Assembly: GCA_900142905.1 (NCBI GenBank)
Contig: FSRV01000001.1
Span: 2,790,001 to 2,854,000, forward strand
DNA length: 64,000 bases
Reading direction: 5' to 3'
Origin: Burkholderia sp. GAS332
GTDB lineage: Bacteria > Pseudomonadota > Gammaproteobacteria > Burkholderiales > Burkholderiaceae
The notes under the pieces are model-generated. The model worked only from the letters and a program-made list of their open reading frames with translations. It was not told the origin of the DNA and did not search any database. The position numbers and the translations under genes were made by a program. Positions 27,117-36,642 of the stretch are shown here, in pieces (position 1 is the first letter of the stretch; every line of letters starts with the position of its first letter).

Positions 27117-27647
27117 TTAGTTGCCGACCTTGGGGACGAGCACGATCGGCGTCACCCAGAAGCGGAGTTCCGACAGGCCGGCCGAAGGCAGAGACGTGAA
27201 CTCAAGATCGATGATCTCGTTGTCTTTCAGCCAGATCGGTGTGGTGAGTAACTTGCCGTTCGAGCCGATGGATGCGGCATTGACTGTCTCAAGCGTTGCG
27301 CCGGCAAAGTGGGTTTTGATGGTGAACGCGACGCCCGCTTCAGCGTTCTCGACCGCCCACGCGTAGCCGAGCAGGATCGATTGCGCCGGCACTGTGGAAG
27401 CACCGACGATATCGCCCTGAACGAATGGCGTGCCATTTGCCGCCGCACGCTCGAGGTACTGTTGCAGGCCAGCCTGTCGACGCCCGTCTTTCTGGGAGAA
27501 GTCGAACAAGCGTGTATTCCCGAATGCGATCGGCTCCTTGTGTGCTGCCTGGTTGAGATGCTCAGCTGCCGGTAGCGTCGCAGCCGGGTACATCTCCTGA
27601 TCGGGGTTACGGGTGCCCCGGCCGCCGTGATAGAGCTTGTGATACAT
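27117..27647 (-). CDS. Putative capsid decoration or minor head protein
   Basis: A 176-residue protein starting MYHKLYHGGRGTRNPDQEMY, beta-rich towards the end (LLGYAWAVENAEAGVAFTIK). AAAGGAG lies six bases upstream of the ATG at 27647. It directly follows the major capsid gene, the usual place of decoration or head-stabilising proteins. No domain was recognised. Confidence 0.6.
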   Translation of the reverse strand: MYHKLYHGGRGTRNPDQEMYPAATLPAAEHLNQAAHKEPIAFGNTRLFDFSQKDGRRQAGLQQYLERAAANGTPFVQGDIVGASTVPAQSILLGYAWAVENAEAGVAFTIKTHFAGATLETVNAASIGSNGKLLTTPIWLKDNEIIDLEFTSLPSAGLSELRFWVTPIVLVPKVGN

Positions 27648-27707
27648 GGACCACTCCTTTGCGTGTTTGAACTGCACGCGGGCGCGCCGGCCCGCATGCG
27701 AAGCCGG

Positions 27708-28643
27708 TTAGAACGTGCAGTACAGCACCGCGAGCGCGTCGCGCAGGAACGGCTTGCTGCCGTAGACCCAAAGACCGCGGTAGTACTTGCCGAAGGACTT
27801 TTCCATCGACACGATCTCGTGGTCTTCGAGCTGCTGGGCAAAACCGGTCGCCTTCTTGTTGCCTGCCACCACCCAGTACGCGGTCTTGTTCGTGGCAAGA
27901 TCCTTCACCTTCGGCACCATGTCGGTGAAGTAGACGTCGAAGCCCATGATGACAAGTGGGAACTTGCCGTTCAGGATCGGGCTCATCTGCATACCCGTCA
28001 GATATGCGGCCTTCAGGTCGGAGCCCATCAGCGCGTTACGCGATACGCTCGGCAGCACGACGAACATCGAGCCGTCTTCCCAGCGGCACGCTTCGCGAAG
28101 CACGACGTCGAGACGCGTGAGCACTTCGACGACGTTGGCTGCCGTGACAGGAATCGGATTACCGATCTCGCCGAGATCCTGGCTGCCCGACTCCTTGCCC
28201 GCGCCCATCCCCTTGTTCGTCGGCGCAGTTTCGATTGCCATGCGCATGAGTACTTCGGGGTCCAGCATGCGCTTCATGTTGTACTGCGCGCGATCCAGGA
28301 ACGACTCGACCCATTTGTCGATAAAGCAGATCTGCTTTTCGTCAATCCGGTCGAGCTTCACGTTGTAGTACTTCGCACGATCGATAACCATCGTGACCGA
28401 CTCGCTTTCCAGTTCCTGCGGGTCGAGCACCTGATTCTTCTGATACTCATGGATCGCGACTTCGGGCTCGATGAAGTACGTGATCTGGTCGCCGCACTTC
28501 GTCAGATCGCCCGCATAGTCGGTGTCGGTGATATCGCCGGTGACAAACGTGCAGTAACCGCGAGCAATCAAACGATCGCCAAACTGCGGGGTAATGAGAG
28601 CGTCGGCGTACTGGCTATAGCCAGCGGATGCCGTAATGGACAT
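27708..28643 (-). CDS. Major capsid protein
   Basis: A 311-residue protein starting MSITASAGYSQYADALITPQ. The call follows from its size, position directly after the scaffold gene and after the portal, and its fold pattern: a long spine-like helix (CFIDKWVESFLDRAQYNM), a beta-rich P-domain, and a C-terminal A-domain with LPLVIMG-like strands (FPLVIMGFDVYFTDM). It is expected to be the HK97-fold coat protein. Confidence 0.78.
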   Translation of the reverse strand: MSITASAGYSQYADALITPQFGDRLIARGYCTFVTGDITDTDYAGDLTKCGDQITYFIEPEVAIHEYQKNQVLDPQELESESVTMVIDRAKYYNVKLDRIDEKQICFIDKWVESFLDRAQYNMKRMLDPEVLMRMAIETAPTNKGMGAGKESGSQDLGEIGNPIPVTAANVVEVLTRLDVVLREACRWEDGSMFVVLPSVSRNALMGSDLKAAYLTGMQMSPILNGKFPLVIMGFDVYFTDMVPKVKDLATNKTAYWVVAGNKKATGFAQQLEDHEIVSMEKSFGKYYRGLWVYGSKPFLRDALAVLYCTF

Positions 28644-28646
28644 GGC

Positions 28647-29729
28647 TTACTCCTTTGAAACAAGACCCGCCGTTCTGGCCTTGTCGAAATCTGCTTCGAA
28701 CTGCATGAACTCGACCTTCGACATACGGCCAGCGCGCATCGCTGCGACATTGCGGGCGTAGTCTGAATTTCGAAATTTGGGCTTCGGCTTGCCCGATGGG
28801 TTCGCTGCAGTTCGATCCGGTGTGGCGAACTGGCCGAGGCCGGTCGCCGGTGGTGTGCCCGATGCTTGCGTGGTGGTGGCCGCGCCGTCCGCATTTGCTT
28901 CTGGGGCCGGTGCGCGCTCTTGAGCGAAGGCGTCAAAAATTGAACTGACGCGGTCGAGGTCGCGAGCGCTGTGCGCATCCATCAGCGCGTCCCGAACGGT
29001 CATCGCCGTCATCGGGATACGTCGGGCGAGGTACGTCTGCCATTCAGGGGTCCGCGTGACGGTGTCGAAACCGTCCACGCGAGAGCGCACGTCACGGACG
29101 AACATCGCTTCGGAGGTATGGCCGACACGCTCGTCAACCGCGCCAGTCTGCTTGCGCAAATCTTCGATCTCACGGATCAACGGCGCCGTCGCCTTGGCAA
29201 TCAGCTTCTCGGCGACCGGTGCAAATTCGCCGTACATCTCGGTCTCTTCGGGCGAAAGATCGAAGTTCTGCTCCGGCGTGGTTGAGGCTGCCGGCGTATC
29301 GGGCTTCGCCGATTGAGCGGCACGCAACGTGGCGTTCTCCGCTCGCAACTCGGCAAGCATGTCGATGACCGTCGACGAGCCGCGTGCGGCTTCCTGCAGG
29401 TCGGCGACCTGATCAGTCAGTCGCTGAATCTGCGCCTTGTAACGACCCTCCATGCGCCGGTAATTGGCGTCAGGCGAACCGTTTGAGTTGTCGTCGACAT
29501 GCGCGTCGTCGTGCTCCGGATCGACGACTGTCGGCGTGGCCGAAGCGCCGTTGTCGGGCGCGGCGGGAGTTACCGGTGTGTCGATCGGGGTGGGCGTACG
29601 AACGTCGTTTGCTGCAGGCAGGTTGTCGTTTTCAGGTGCGGTGGAAGTGGTCGTTTGACCAGCCGGGGCACCATCGATCAAATTACCTTCAGTGTTAAAA
29701 CGGTCGCGCAAGTGGCGGGGAAGACCCAT
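28647..29729 (-). CDS. Scaffolding protein
   Basis: A 360-residue acidic, low-complexity protein with a Pro/Thr/Asp-rich N-terminus, a coiled coil at about 90-140 (KAQIQRLTDQVADLQEAARG) and a basic C-terminus (KPKPKFRNSDYARN, then RAGRMSKVEFMQFEADFDKA). A charged helical C-terminus that contacts coat, plus a disordered body, is the usual layout. It lies immediately before the capsid gene. Confidence 0.75.
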   Translation of the reverse strand: MGLPRHLRDRFNTEGNLIDGAPAGQTTTSTAPENDNLPAANDVRTPTPIDTPVTPAAPDNGASATPTVVDPEHDDAHVDDNSNGSPDANYRRMEGRYKAQIQRLTDQVADLQEAARGSSTVIDMLAELRAENATLRAAQSAKPDTPAASTTPEQNFDLSPEETEMYGEFAPVAEKLIAKATAPLIREIEDLRKQTGAVDERVGHTSEAMFVRDVRSRVDGFDTVTRTPEWQTYLARRIPMTAMTVRDALMDAHSARDLDRVSSIFDAFAQERAPAPEANADGAATTTQASGTPPATGLGQFATPDRTAANPSGKPKPKFRNSDYARNVAAMRAGRMSKVEFMQFEADFDKARTAGLVSKE

Positions 29730-29763
29730 GTGTTTCTCCTGTGAGCCGCTAAGCGGAAGTCAC

Positions 29764-29833
29764 AAAACAAAAAGCCCGCGAGGGCTAAGCCATGTCGCGG
29801 GCGAAAAAAAACCGACGGGCGTTGGCCTGTCGG
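29764..29833 (-). terminator. Two tandem intrinsic terminators upstream of the scaffold gene
   Basis: Leftward, CCGAC/GTCGG arms (29812-29833) are followed by eight T. Next comes a GCCCGCGA/TCGCGGGC hairpin (about 29773-29803) followed by TTTTTGTTTT. They sit 35 bases before the scaffold start, so capsid expression needs anti-termination, read-through or a promoter inside the gap. Confidence 0.8.
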
Positions 29834-29865
29834 CAGAATTGGTTGCGGGAACGACCCGCGGTGGA

Positions 29866-30078
29866 TTACGGCTTGGGTGTCACTGCGGAAACGATCTCGC
29901 GCAGGCAGCGGGCCTCGCCCTGCGCGCGCCGCACATGGATGTCATCGTCGGCGTTCGCGCACTCGCGCTCGACGCGCGCGCAGTTCTGGTCGAGCCAGGC
30001 CACGAACAACTGCCACGCAGCGCCGTTGCGCTGCAGAGACTGGATCGCTTCGCGTTGTTGCGTGTCCGGGCTCTTCAT
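29866..30078 (-). CDS. Small phage protein of unknown function
   Basis: A 70-residue helical protein starting MKSPDTQQREAIQSLQRNGA, containing WQLFVAWLDQN and ending CLREIVSAVTPKP. Its ATG overlaps the stop of the preceding 51-residue gene (ATGA), which supports both as a coupled pair. No family was recognised. A pair of terminators follows it. Confidence 0.6.
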   Translation of the reverse strand: MKSPDTQQREAIQSLQRNGAAWQLFVAWLDQNCARVERECANADDDIHVRRAQGEARCLREIVSAVTPKP

Positions 30079-30230
30079 TTCAAGCCGGATCCTCCGCAAC
30101 CGCAGGACTTCGTGCGCGTCGTCGACGAAGCCGAACGTGGCGCGGCAACGACCATTACGCGTTTTGCTGCCGCAGGGTTCGCCGTGACCTTCGTCACGAC
30201 GACCGGCTTGGGCGCCTTAGTTTGTTTCAT
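30075..30230 (-). CDS. Small basic Cys-containing protein
   Basis: A 51-residue protein, MKQTKAPKPVVVTKVTANPA at the start and TKSCGCGGSGLK at the end. Its stop overlaps the start of the next gene. GAGGGA lies eight bases upstream of ATG 30230, and an ATG at 30245 in the same frame is an alternative. It is too small for function prediction. Confidence 0.5.
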   Translation of the reverse strand: MKQTKAPKPVVVTKVTANPAAAKRVMVVAAPRSASSTTRTKSCGCGGSGLK

Positions 30231-30269
30231 GTCCTGTTCCCTCATGAATTTACCTATAGCAATCCGTCA

Positions 30270-31073
30270 CTAAATTTCCAGAATTGACGTCGAATATCCA
30301 CACGTCACCATTGGCTTGCCGGAGATTGGAGACGGAGTTTGCGCATTGAATGCGCCAGTGAAACCCAACGCGTAGGTCCACGATGTTGGAGGAGGTGGCG
30401 ACGCCGTCGCACCGAAAGTAATACTGTTCGAGTAGTCTTTAGGACAGGAAATTGCGTACGCAAATGTGTCATCTTTCACGACCCGGAACGAAGACACCGC
30501 TGATCCAGCAGCGATAAATGATCCTCCCCCCGATACCTGCATGGGCGGTGTAGTGAGCGGACAAACATGCGTTGCATAGGCATCGATCGTGAAATCGTCC
30601 GGTGCGGCTCTTCCGGTCGGTATGATCTTGCACAATAGAATCGCGAACGTTTCTCTACCGCCAACGGATGAACCTAACCCGGGCAACACTGCCTCCGTGA
30701 AAATGCTGACGATACCGGTTCGAATGGCATTGAAGCATTCGAACGTGTCACCCGCAACGGTGATCAGCGTCTTTTTTAGCCCCGCCCCATCAGAATCTGG
30801 CTCGAAAAGCGGATTGTCAGTACCGTAGGGATCGTGCAAGGCGAGCGGTAACGCATAGATTTTCTTTTCCTGAAGCGTTTTAGATACGAGGTTACCGCTC
30901 CCGAAGTAACTCGCCTTCCCAGTGGCAGGCACGAAAAGCCCCTTATCACTGCCGATCGTCAAGGCATTTCCAGCGTCCGCCGACAGCTGCATTGTCGCGC
31001 CCGCAATCTTGTCGGTATCGGCGAGCGGCTTGTGCAGGCCGCCATCATTTATAACTGGCGTTTTGTTTACCAT
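30270..31073 (-). CDS. Putative virion-associated or cargo protein
   Basis: A 267-residue beta-rich protein starting MVNKTPVINDGGLHKPLADT. It includes GNALTIGSDKGLFVPATG, a motif seen in phage tail-fibre N-termini, and a later PPPPTSWTYALGFTG stretch. The start at 31073 lies downstream of a GGAG inside the longer reading. It looks more AT-rich than flanking genes. Position between a fibre-like gene and the small genes before the scaffold suggests a fibre or head-decoration protein. Confidence in the role is low. Confidence 0.6.
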   Translation of the reverse strand: MVNKTPVINDGGLHKPLADTDKIAGATMQLSADAGNALTIGSDKGLFVPATGKASYFGSGNLVSKTLQEKKIYALPLALHDPYGTDNPLFEPDSDGAGLKKTLITVAGDTFECFNAIRTGIVSIFTEAVLPGLGSSVGGRETFAILLCKIIPTGRAAPDDFTIDAYATHVCPLTTPPMQVSGGGSFIAAGSAVSSFRVVKDDTFAYAISCPKDYSNSITFGATASPPPPTSWTYALGFTGAFNAQTPSPISGKPMVTCGYSTSILEI

Positions 31074-31225
31074 GATTCGATTAAAACTCTCCAAAAAACA
31101 GACGCATGCAGTTAGCCATGAGCGATCAACGTCGAGTTTGAGAACTCTCGATACTCCTATTCGCCCCGTCGGTGCCGGTATCGCTAACGCCGTACGGCAA
31201 GCGAACGCTAGTCACCGCGCTTTCC

Positions 31226-32449
31226 TCAATTCCAGAACGGCACGCGCTTGCCGTCAATGTTCAGCCAGCCGTCCGGCGCCGCGAGGAGCGCTGTCCGGCC
31301 ACCGTAAACCGTTGTCGGCAGATCAGTGCCCGCGTTTGCTGCCGGCGCTGCGGTGGTATCCGGTTGCACCGCCACGCCGGCTGACGACACGACCAAGCCG
31401 CCGCTCGGTTTGAGCTTGATATCTGCGGGTGTTCCAACTGTACCGTCACCCTTCAGCCCCGGACCGACCACGATCGGCAACAGATCCGAAAGATCAACCG
31501 TAAAGGTCGGGCCACCGTTCGACACGGTAAAGGTAAGCGTGTGCGTCTTCGGGTCGTAGCCGACGATCTCGAGGAATTTGTCGGCCGGGATCTTTCCGAT
31601 CGCCGCGGTGATCTTGTCGTCCACCTGGTCGCACGTCGCGACGTGCGCATTGACCTCAAGATGCGCGCCGTTGCAGTCGAGCAGCTTCGGCGCCGCGGCG
31701 TCGATCGCGGCCGCCATTTGCGCACACGTCGGCACGTGATCGCCAGACACAAGCACGTTGCCGTTACAGTCCAGCAGCTTCGGCACTGCTGCGGCGATCG
31801 CCGCTTCCATTTCATCGCAACTCGGGATGGCATCACCCGCTAGGTGCGGTTTGCCGTTGCAGTCAACGAATGCGGCAACAAGGCACGGTTGCAACTTCTC
31901 GCAAAGCGGCTTCGCGAGGATCGTCATCGCGTTGTCGTCTTTACTCAACTGATCGGCGGCGACTACCGGATTGAGATCCGGGTTCGGGTAGTTGCCCGTG
32001 AGAACTCCGCCGGCGGGCCCGCTCGGCGGAAGAGTGGTCGGTGATTCGCCGCAGCATCCCATTTGTTGAAGCTCCAGTAAAAATTCATGCGTCATCGAGG
32101 CTCGGAAATAGCGTACGTAGGCGACGCCGAGCGTGCCTTCGAGCACAAATCGGTAGCGCCCCGGCATCGCGATCGCCGTCAGGTTGCACTTTCGCGTGAG
32201 CGCCACCTGACAGCCGTTGCGCATGTATGGGCTAAAGTGCTCGCCAGCGCCAGCGCCGTCGACCATCTCTACCAGGACACGCTCGCCGATGTCGAGGTGA
32301 TGCGCGCGGATCACGATCGGCTCGTCCTGCACCTGAACAACATTAGAGATTTCGGTCTGCGTCTTGGGGCCGAACAGTTCGTTACCCTCGTCGTTCTCCA
32401 TGAACGCCGTGGGGTTCGTACGCGCCGAGGTTCCTGCTCTTAGAGACAT
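31226..32449 (-). CDS. Fibre-like protein with Cys-containing tandem repeats
   Basis: A 407-residue protein. Residues about 30-130 are a beta domain that is clearly paralogous to the next upstream gene (VLVEMVDGAGAG versus VLVEMVDGDGAG, both followed by MPGRYRFVL or IPGRYRFVL). Then come three tandem repeats of about 37 residues: DCNGKPHLAGDAIPSCDEM, DCNGNVLVSGDHVPTCAQM and DCNGAHLEVNAHVATCDQV, separated by helical AAIAAAVPKLL-type segments. The C-terminus ends in a GPGLKGDGT-type phage fibre motif. A start at 32449 has GAGG eight bases upstream. Confidence 0.68.
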   Translation of the reverse strand: MSLRAGTSARTNPTAFMENDEGNELFGPKTQTEISNVVQVQDEPIVIRAHHLDIGERVLVEMVDGAGAGEHFSPYMRNGCQVALTRKCNLTAIAMPGRYRFVLEGTLGVAYVRYFRASMTHEFLLELQQMGCCGESPTTLPPSGPAGGVLTGNYPNPDLNPVVAADQLSKDDNAMTILAKPLCEKLQPCLVAAFVDCNGKPHLAGDAIPSCDEMEAAIAAAVPKLLDCNGNVLVSGDHVPTCAQMAAAIDAAAPKLLDCNGAHLEVNAHVATCDQVDDKITAAIGKIPADKFLEIVGYDPKTHTLTFTVSNGGPTFTVDLSDLLPIVVGPGLKGDGTVGTPADIKLKPSGGLVVSSAGVAVQPDTTAAPAANAGTDLPTTVYGGRTALLAAPDGWLNIDGKRVPFWN

Positions 32450-32459
32450 GGGCTGTACC

Positions 32460-32861
32460 TCACTTGGCGCACGGCATGTACGCGGTGAGCCATTCATGCG
32501 ACATCGTCGCCTTACCGAAGCGCACAATCACCTGACCGATCGGAGGCTCGCTGCCGTCGGTTCGCGATAGCACGAACCGATATCGACCCGGTATTCCGAT
32601 CGGAAGGTTGTTGCGGCTGACCGTCAGGCACGCCTGACCGTTGATCGGGCAGAACGGGGCGAACGCACGCCCGGCGCCGTCGCCATCTACCATTTCGACG
32701 AGCACGACATCGCCTTCGACAAGGTTGTACGCCTTGACGATGATCGGATCGTCGTCGACCTGAATGGTGTGTGACAGGTTGCTGTCGCTGTCCGCCCCGA
32801 ACAATAGTGAATCGTCGCTACCGCCACCAGACCCTCGCCCTACATTGGTTTGCAAACCCAT
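32460..32861 (-). CDS. Small beta-domain virion protein, paralogue of the adjacent fibre N-terminus
   Basis: A 133-residue protein starting MGLQTNVGRGSGGGSDDSLL. Residues about 28-125 match the N-terminal domain of the 407-residue fibre-like protein next to it, and both end with a SHEW or THEF motif. The duplicated domain may be the virion-attachment module. AGGGG lies eight bases upstream of ATG 32861. Confidence 0.62.
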   Translation of the reverse strand: MGLQTNVGRGSGGGSDDSLLFGADSDSNLSHTIQVDDDPIIVKAYNLVEGDVVLVEMVDGDGAGRAFAPFCPINGQACLTVSRNNLPIGIPGRYRFVLSRTDGSEPPIGQVIVRFGKATMSHEWLTAYMPCAK

Positions 32862-32862
32862 G

Positions 32863-33147
32863 TCACGTCCCCTGACCGGGGCGCAACTCACCGGCGATTG
32901 CCATATTCAGGCGGCGCTGCAGGCTCCAGCTGCGCTCGTCTTTCATCGGCACTAGCAGGATCGGGTTATGCCAATAGAGCGACCGTTTACCGTGCTGACC
33001 GACGCCGCGCTCGTCGTAGGTGAACATGCGCCCGCCGAACACGATGACCGCATGGTTGTCGGCAGTGACGCTCTTGACGCGGCCATCGCCGAAGTAAAGG
33101 TCGTACACCGGATCGCCGACTTCAAGAACTTCGCCGTCAAGTCTCAT
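32863..33147 (-). CDS. Small phage protein, SH3-like
   Basis: A 94-residue protein: MRLDGEVLEVGDPVYDLYFG, then DGRVKSVTADNHAVIVFGG and RMFTYDERGV. The pattern VGDPVYDLYFGDGRV resembles small beta-barrel (KOW/SH3-like) proteins found in many phage genomes. The second ATG (33147) has GAGG eight bases upstream and is preferred to the one at 33153. It follows the portal gene closely. Confidence 0.62.
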   Translation of the reverse strand: MRLDGEVLEVGDPVYDLYFGDGRVKSVTADNHAVIVFGGRMFTYDERGVGQHGKRSLYWHNPILLVPMKDERSWSLQRRLNMAIAGELRPGQGT

Positions 33148-33175
33148 GGGCATTCCTCAATGTGAAAGAGCCCGG

Positions 33176-35191
33176 TCATACCGGGCTCGGAAGTTGACTT
33201 TCTGACATCGCCTGCTGCGCCGCGGCCTGTCGGCCGTCGAGCTTCGGCGCCGGCGTCCCGGGCTGCAGCGATGGCTGAGGCTGGGCACCGTTCACGCCGA
33301 ACGCACCGGCAATTTCCTGATTGACTGTGTTGTCGGGGAAGAAGTCGGACAGATCGAAACCGTTCTCGCGCAGCCACTGCTGAAGCAGGTACATGCCGCC
33401 CTCGCGCGGCACCATACCGTTCTGGATAAACGGCGCGATAACCTGCAGCGTTTCGATGCTCCTGGCCTGCGCCTGCTCTTTCTGCAGGATGCCTTCGGCC
33501 CCCTTGGCGACCACCTTCGCATCGGCTTTGATGCTGGGATCCGGGTCGTACAGCATGTTGAACGTCCAGACCTGTGTAATCGTCGGCTCGATGCCGTCGC
33601 GGTCCATATTGCAGATCACGTTCTTGATGCCCTTCAGCGCATTGCCGTATTGCATGCTGAAGCCGCCCATCGTCTTCAATGCGCCTGTCTGGGCGCCGTA
33701 GGTATAGGCTGGCACGCCGGACAGATCGTCCGACATCGCCATGAATCGCGAGAAGATGTTCATCAAGTCCCCAGCGATCGACGGAACCGGCGTAAAGCGC
33801 AACGCAGAACCGCCACCACCTGGCGCATTGCCGGACTTCGTCCAGTAGATGCGCCACGGCTCAATCCTCTCTGGCTTGTCCTCGGACTCGTCGAGCCGCT
33901 CAACGTCGAGCTCGACGATCGGCCCGGAGGCATACGACATATTGCGCAGGAGCGCCCGAATCGCCGAGTTTGCCGAGCGCTGCACGTCGCGCACGAGCTG
34001 GGGAATGCCCTCGCCCCAGAATTGGCCTGGACGCTTCGAGAAGCTGGTCACGCGGTACGGCCGGCGTCCCAGCGGATCCGGATTGAGTAGCGCGCGGATC
34101 GCATAGTCGGCGACGAGCCACACATTGCACTCGTACTGCGCTTCGGGATCGTCGACATCGACGCCCCATTCCTGAAGCAGGCTGCCCTGCACCCGGCCCC
34201 AGTAGTCCAGCACGTCGATTGTCTCGCTCGTGCCCCACAGTTCGCCGTCCTTCTTCTCAGCTCGCACACGTTCCCCGTCGCTTGAGAGCCAATCGCGGTA
34301 GCCCTCCTCGAACTCCGAGATCACCATCCGGATCGCTTCGTCGTCGTAGTTAGGCAACCCGATGCACTCGTAGAGCTTCGCCTTTGTCATCCGCATACGC
34401 TCGATGATGCTGTTGGCATCCTGCGGATTTGTCGCTTCCGGCGACGGATACAGGTCGAGGGGCGAAACGCGCTCGATCGCAATGGCTGCCTCAGTCACCG
34501 GCAATAGCGTGTTGCCGTCCCACTTCAACGAGCGCCGGTTGCGCATCACCGGCGCTTTCATCACGCCGCCGGGGTAGGTAACCAGATCCGACTGCCACTG
34601 CTCGAACACCCCTTTCCAGCCGGCCTCGGTCATCTGGTCGTTGATCTTTTCGGTCATGCGATCGCAGGCTTCGTCGGCGAGCCGCTGCACTTCCTTGCGC
34701 GCCGTCTCTTTCAACTGCTTCGCGCGCTGGCGCAACTCGCCCTCGCTGACCATATAGCCGCGCGCCATGATCTCGCGCTTCATGAGATCGGCGACCTGCA
34801 CCTTCAGGTAGTCAGGCAGCTCGGGGATCGGGGTCGATGCGATCGTCCACGGCTGATCGGCCGCGTTGACCAGCACGTCCTTTATCCAGGACTCGGCTGC
34901 CCGGCACTTCAGGCCAGTGATATTGATGTACACCTCAATGCCGTCGAGCTTCGCCTTGTCATCGGCGTCGTACTCGCCGTTGCGTTGCCGCGTGCATTGG
35001 TTCATCACCTCTTCGATACCGCTGTCGACGCGGTGATTGCGATTCGTCTCCCACGCCTCTTGCACATGCGCGGCGAGATCCGTGATCGGACTGGTGCGCT
35101 GCTCTTCCTTGACCGCCTGAAACCGCGCTCCCGGAGGCGGCGCCGGCATGGCCGCTTCGACCGTCACCCCGGTTGTGTTGAGCGCCGTCAT
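33176..35191 (-). CDS. Portal protein
   Basis: A 671-residue protein of podovirus portal type. It lies directly after TerL and overlaps its stop (ATGA at 35188-35191). The stem and clip region has SPLDLYPSPEATNPQDANSI and the wing region RPYRVTSFSKRPGQFWGEGI, with PQLVRDVQRSANSAIRALL as the long alpha-helix near the channel. The C-terminus is Pro/Gln-rich. It forms the dodecameric ring through which DNA is packaged and released. Confidence 0.85.
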   Translation of the reverse strand: MTALNTTGVTVEAAMPAPPPGARFQAVKEEQRTSPITDLAAHVQEAWETNRNHRVDSGIEEVMNQCTRQRNGEYDADDKAKLDGIEVYINITGLKCRAAESWIKDVLVNAADQPWTIASTPIPELPDYLKVQVADLMKREIMARGYMVSEGELRQRAKQLKETARKEVQRLADEACDRMTEKINDQMTEAGWKGVFEQWQSDLVTYPGGVMKAPVMRNRRSLKWDGNTLLPVTEAAIAIERVSPLDLYPSPEATNPQDANSIIERMRMTKAKLYECIGLPNYDDEAIRMVISEFEEGYRDWLSSDGERVRAEKKDGELWGTSETIDVLDYWGRVQGSLLQEWGVDVDDPEAQYECNVWLVADYAIRALLNPDPLGRRPYRVTSFSKRPGQFWGEGIPQLVRDVQRSANSAIRALLRNMSYASGPIVELDVERLDESEDKPERIEPWRIYWTKSGNAPGGGGSALRFTPVPSIAGDLMNIFSRFMAMSDDLSGVPAYTYGAQTGALKTMGGFSMQYGNALKGIKNVICNMDRDGIEPTITQVWTFNMLYDPDPSIKADAKVVAKGAEGILQKEQAQARSIETLQVIAPFIQNGMVPREGGMYLLQQWLRENGFDLSDFFPDNTVNQEIAGAFGVNGAQPQPSLQPGTPAPKLDGRQAAAQQAMSESQLPSPV

Positions 35192-36642
35192 ACGATGAGA
35201 ACCTCCTGTTTGCCGCGACGCGTGAAGTCTTTGGCGCGCGGCCATTTGATGGGCATGTCCTTGATGCCCGACATGTCGTCGAAAAAGTCATCGTGACGCC
35301 CGGCCGGGAACGGCTTGTATTCCTCGTCGATGAACTGCGCGATCAGATCGCGCGCCACGCCCTCCCGGTCGGTTTTCCAGAGCGTCGGCGGGAACCACCA
35401 GCGCTCGGCCTCAAAGTCCGGCGCGAGCCGCTCGATGCGTGCTTCCTTCGCTCCTGTCTCAGCGAGTGCGAGTACGGGGAACCGGTAGTTTTCGCGGCCC
35501 TGGACCTCGAGGAGATACTCGATGTCCTGTTCGTGACCTGTCTTTTTGTACCCGGTCGCGAGCGGTTTCCATTTCCGGTGCAACTCAATCACGTTGTCGG
35601 CGCGCTGCTTGAGCGTCAGACGGTCGTACACGGCGTCGAGCAGGTAATAGTTCTCGTCGATATGCAGCCCGATCACGAGCATCGCGGTGTAGTCGCTCGT
35701 CTTCTTTTGCGTGCGGGCAGGATCGATCAGCAGGTAGCGGTTCATTGCCCACATGGCCCGCGTTACGTCCTTCACCTCGTAATGGCGGATCCATTCGCGA
35801 TAGAAGATGCCGCCGCCCTTCGGTGCGGGCCGCCCCTGATAGAGCGCGGTCCATTCCCGTGAGCCAACCGCCTGGCGCTTCATGTCGAGCGCCGCAGCCG
35901 AAAACCGCTCCGGCACCAATACCTCCCCAACTTTGCGGCCAAGCGGGTCGTCATCCTCTGCGAGCGCCGGCAGATTGATGACCATCCAGTTTTCCTGCGG
36001 ATGCTCACGCAGCAACCAGCCCGCCAGATCGTCGTCATGCCAGCGCGTGTGCATGACGATCAAGATCGAGTTTTCGGCCAGCCGCGTGTACACCACCGAG
36101 CGATACCAGTTCTTTACGTGCTCGCGGAAGGTGTCGGAATCGGCTTCCGCCCGAGACTTGAACGGATCGTCGATGATGAAAACTTTCGCAGGAAACCCGG
36201 TGCCCCCACCGCGAATCGTCACACCGAGATACTTACCGCCCTCGCTCGTGTTGAAGTTGGCTTTCGCCGTCGTGCTGGGATCGAGCGAGCACTTCGGGAA
36301 GATCGCCCGGTGCATCTTCGACGCCACCATCGAACGCACCGCGCCGCCGTTCAGCTCGACTAGGTCGTCGCCGTAGCTGGCCGCGATGATCGGCCAGTCC
36401 GGATGCTTGCCCATGATCCACGCCGGCAGCTTGCGCGAGACGATCTCACTCTTCCCGTGCTGCGGCGGTGCGAACACCATGATCCGGCTATGACCGGCGG
36501 CGACGGCCTTCTCCAGCTCGCGGGCCAGATATCGATGAAACCTGTTCGGCCGGTACCGCGGATCAGTCAGCATCGAATAGACCATCAGGCTATCGCGGCC
36601 CGATGCGACCATCGCGGCTACCTGCTCAGGTGTCGAACTCAT
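35188..36642 (-). CDS. terL: Terminase large subunit
   Basis: A 484-residue packaging motor. The Walker A variant is FAPPQHGKSEIVSRKLPAW near residue 57, Walker B VFIIDDPFKSRAEAD near residue 155, with coupling motif MHTRWHDDDL. In the nuclease domain, LLIDPARTQKKTSDYTAM carries the first Asp and GRHDDFFDDMSG the last acidic cluster. It overlaps TerS by 17 bases and the portal gene by four. The type is consistent with headful packaging, but this cannot be decided from sequence alone. Confidence 0.93.
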   Translation of the reverse strand: MSSTPEQVAAMVASGRDSLMVYSMLTDPRYRPNRFHRYLARELEKAVAAGHSRIMVFAPPQHGKSEIVSRKLPAWIMGKHPDWPIIAASYGDDLVELNGGAVRSMVASKMHRAIFPKCSLDPSTTAKANFNTSEGGKYLGVTIRGGGTGFPAKVFIIDDPFKSRAEADSDTFREHVKNWYRSVVYTRLAENSILIVMHTRWHDDDLAGWLLREHPQENWMVINLPALAEDDDPLGRKVGEVLVPERFSAAALDMKRQAVGSREWTALYQGRPAPKGGGIFYREWIRHYEVKDVTRAMWAMNRYLLIDPARTQKKTSDYTAMLVIGLHIDENYYLLDAVYDRLTLKQRADNVIELHRKWKPLATGYKKTGHEQDIEYLLEVQGRENYRFPVLALAETGAKEARIERLAPDFEAERWWFPPTLWKTDREGVARDLIAQFIDEEYKPFPAGRHDDFFDDMSGIKDMPIKWPRAKDFTRRGKQEVLIV

